Below are positions 6,161-6,349 of a DNA stretch of 6,349 nt, piece by piece. The position numbers were made by a program, and so were the translations under genes. The DNA lies in assembly GCA_045641065.1 (NCBI GenBank), contig JAZUGF010000168.1, forward strand, positions 1-6,349, written 5' to 3'. The DNA is from UBA1723 sp045641065. GTDB lineage: Bacteria; Bacteroidota; Bacteroidia; Bacteroidales; Paludibacteraceae. Positions within the stretch are counted from its first letter, which is position 1; every line of letters starts with the position of its first letter. The notes below the pieces were generated by a model. The model searched no databases, had not been told where the DNA came from, and worked only from the letters and a program-made list of their open reading frames with translations.

Positions 6161-6178
6161 ATTGATATGCCCTCTTTT
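6136..6178 (-). terminator. Hairpin terminator abutting the TerB-J gene start
   Basis: AAAAGAGGG (6143-6151) pairs with CCCTCTTTT (6170-6178). The pairing continues inward through TATCAA and TTGATA with two G-T pairs, giving a stem of about 17 bp. On the minus strand it is followed by TTTTTTTGTAA, a proper U tract. It would stop minus-strand transcription entering from the right just before the TerB-J gene. It is either the terminator of a displaced upstream gene or an attenuator in the leader. Confidence 0.72.
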
Positions 6179-6196
6179 CGTATTTAAAAATCAACG

Positions 6197-6241
6197 AAAA
6201 AAAATAACAAAGCCCCAACTTTCTCAAGCTGGGGCTTTGTT
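6197..6241 (-). terminator. GC-rich hairpin terminator beside the right-hand transposase
   Basis: AACAAAGCCCCA (6206-6217) and TGGGGCTTTGTT (6230-6241) form a perfect 12-bp stem. A further CTT/AAG pairing (6219-6221 with 6226-6228) extends it around loop TCTC. On the minus strand it is followed by ATTTTTTTT, a strong U tract; on the plus strand the following TGTCTC is poor. It therefore ends transcription coming leftward from beyond the window, including any antisense to the transposase. Confidence 0.85.
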
Positions 6242-6266
6242 GTCTCATAAAGATTTTGTATCTTTA
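6236..6266 (+). promoter_or_regulatory. Promoter for the right-hand transposase
   Basis: TTTG (6236-6239), a 19-base spacer and TATCTTTA (6259-6266) fit the Bacteroidetes pattern TTTG-N19-TAnnTTTG with a single mismatch in the -7 box. The transposase ATG (6284) follows 17 bases later. The -33 TTTG is part of the right arm of the preceding terminator hairpin. Confidence 0.6.
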
Positions 6267-6283
6267 TGGAAACCAATAATTTA

Positions 6284-6349
6284 ATGACTACAAAATTACA
6301 CTTTAGGGATTACAATCCCAAACAAATGCTACTTTTTCCTGAGAGGCTG
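6284..6349 (+). CDS. IS1182-like transposase, N-terminal fragment
   Basis: An ATG at 6284 opens 22 codons to the window edge: M-T-T-K-L-H-F-R-D-Y-N-P-K-Q, then M-L-L-F-P-E-R-L. The (H/F)-F-R/K-x-Y-N-x-x-Q followed by L-L-x-P pattern is the usual start of IS1182-type (DDE, IS4-like) transposases, which are abundant in Bacteroidetes. Their N-terminal region precedes the helix-turn-helix and the catalytic domain, none of which is in view. The gene reads outward, mirroring the outward IS3 gene on the left edge. Only 22 residues are available, so the family assignment is a recollection of pattern and may be a related group. The element's left end probably lies between about 6179 and 6235. Confidence 0.65.
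   Translation, partial: MTTKLHFRDYNPKQMLLFPERL

Noticed and set aside
5853..6284. 143-codon plus-strand open frame opposite the TerB-J gene start
   Set aside because: It lies antisense to the membrane segments, runs across two terminator hairpins and a promoter, and shows no recognisable domain.

Overview
The window (about 65% A+T) looks like an accessory stretch of a Bacteroidales chromosome, probably Prevotella/Bacteroides-like. The signs are a lipoprotein with a Bacteroidetes-type surface-export signal (Cys-Lys-Asp-Asp-Glu) built of Fibrobacter-succinogenes-major-type (FISUMP) repeats, promoters of the Bacteroidetes TTTG / TAnnTTTG form, mostly A/T-rich leaders without Shine-Dalgarno sequences, and transposase starts typical of this phylum. 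No closer taxonomic call can be made from sequence alone.

Layout, left to right. At 1-99 (minus) lies the first 33 codons of an IS3-family OrfA-type transposase, with a probable element end near 138. A palindromic terminator with a 16-T tract follows at 156-189. On the plus strand comes a two-gene run: a uracil-DNA-glycosylase superfamily protein of the deoxyinosine (HDG) type (243-761), then a large surface lipoprotein of four FISUMP repeats (797-3352). A strong terminator (3381-3419) closes this unit. On the minus strand is a compact type II toxin-antitoxin pair: a DUF4258 toxin (3665-3970) followed by a small YgiT/MqsA-type zinc-finger antitoxin (3435-3662). It has a palindromic operator candidate and a full Shine-Dalgarno sequence embedded in the toxin's last codons. 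A long hairpin (4016-4071) separates it from the next minus-strand gene (4187-6091 or 6133), a membrane-anchored protein with three TerB-like repeats and a C-terminal J domain (DjlA-like plan, enlarged). Two minus-strand-oriented hairpins (6136-6178 and 6197-6241) precede that gene. At 6284-6349 (plus) the N-terminus of a second transposase, resembling the IS1182 type, runs off the right edge behind a good promoter.

The cargo is therefore bracketed by two unrelated transposases that both read outward. The functional links are modest. The glycosylase and lipoprotein are adjacent and probably co-transcribed but have no obvious shared pathway. The toxin-antitoxin pair is self-contained. The TerB-J protein is probably a membrane co-chaperone adaptor that recruits DnaK. 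The least ordinary items are the triple-TerB/J architecture with its non-ATG start and terminator-overlapped promoter, the toxin-antitoxin pair whose antitoxin has no DNA-binding domain, and the recently duplicated repeat in the surface lipoprotein.
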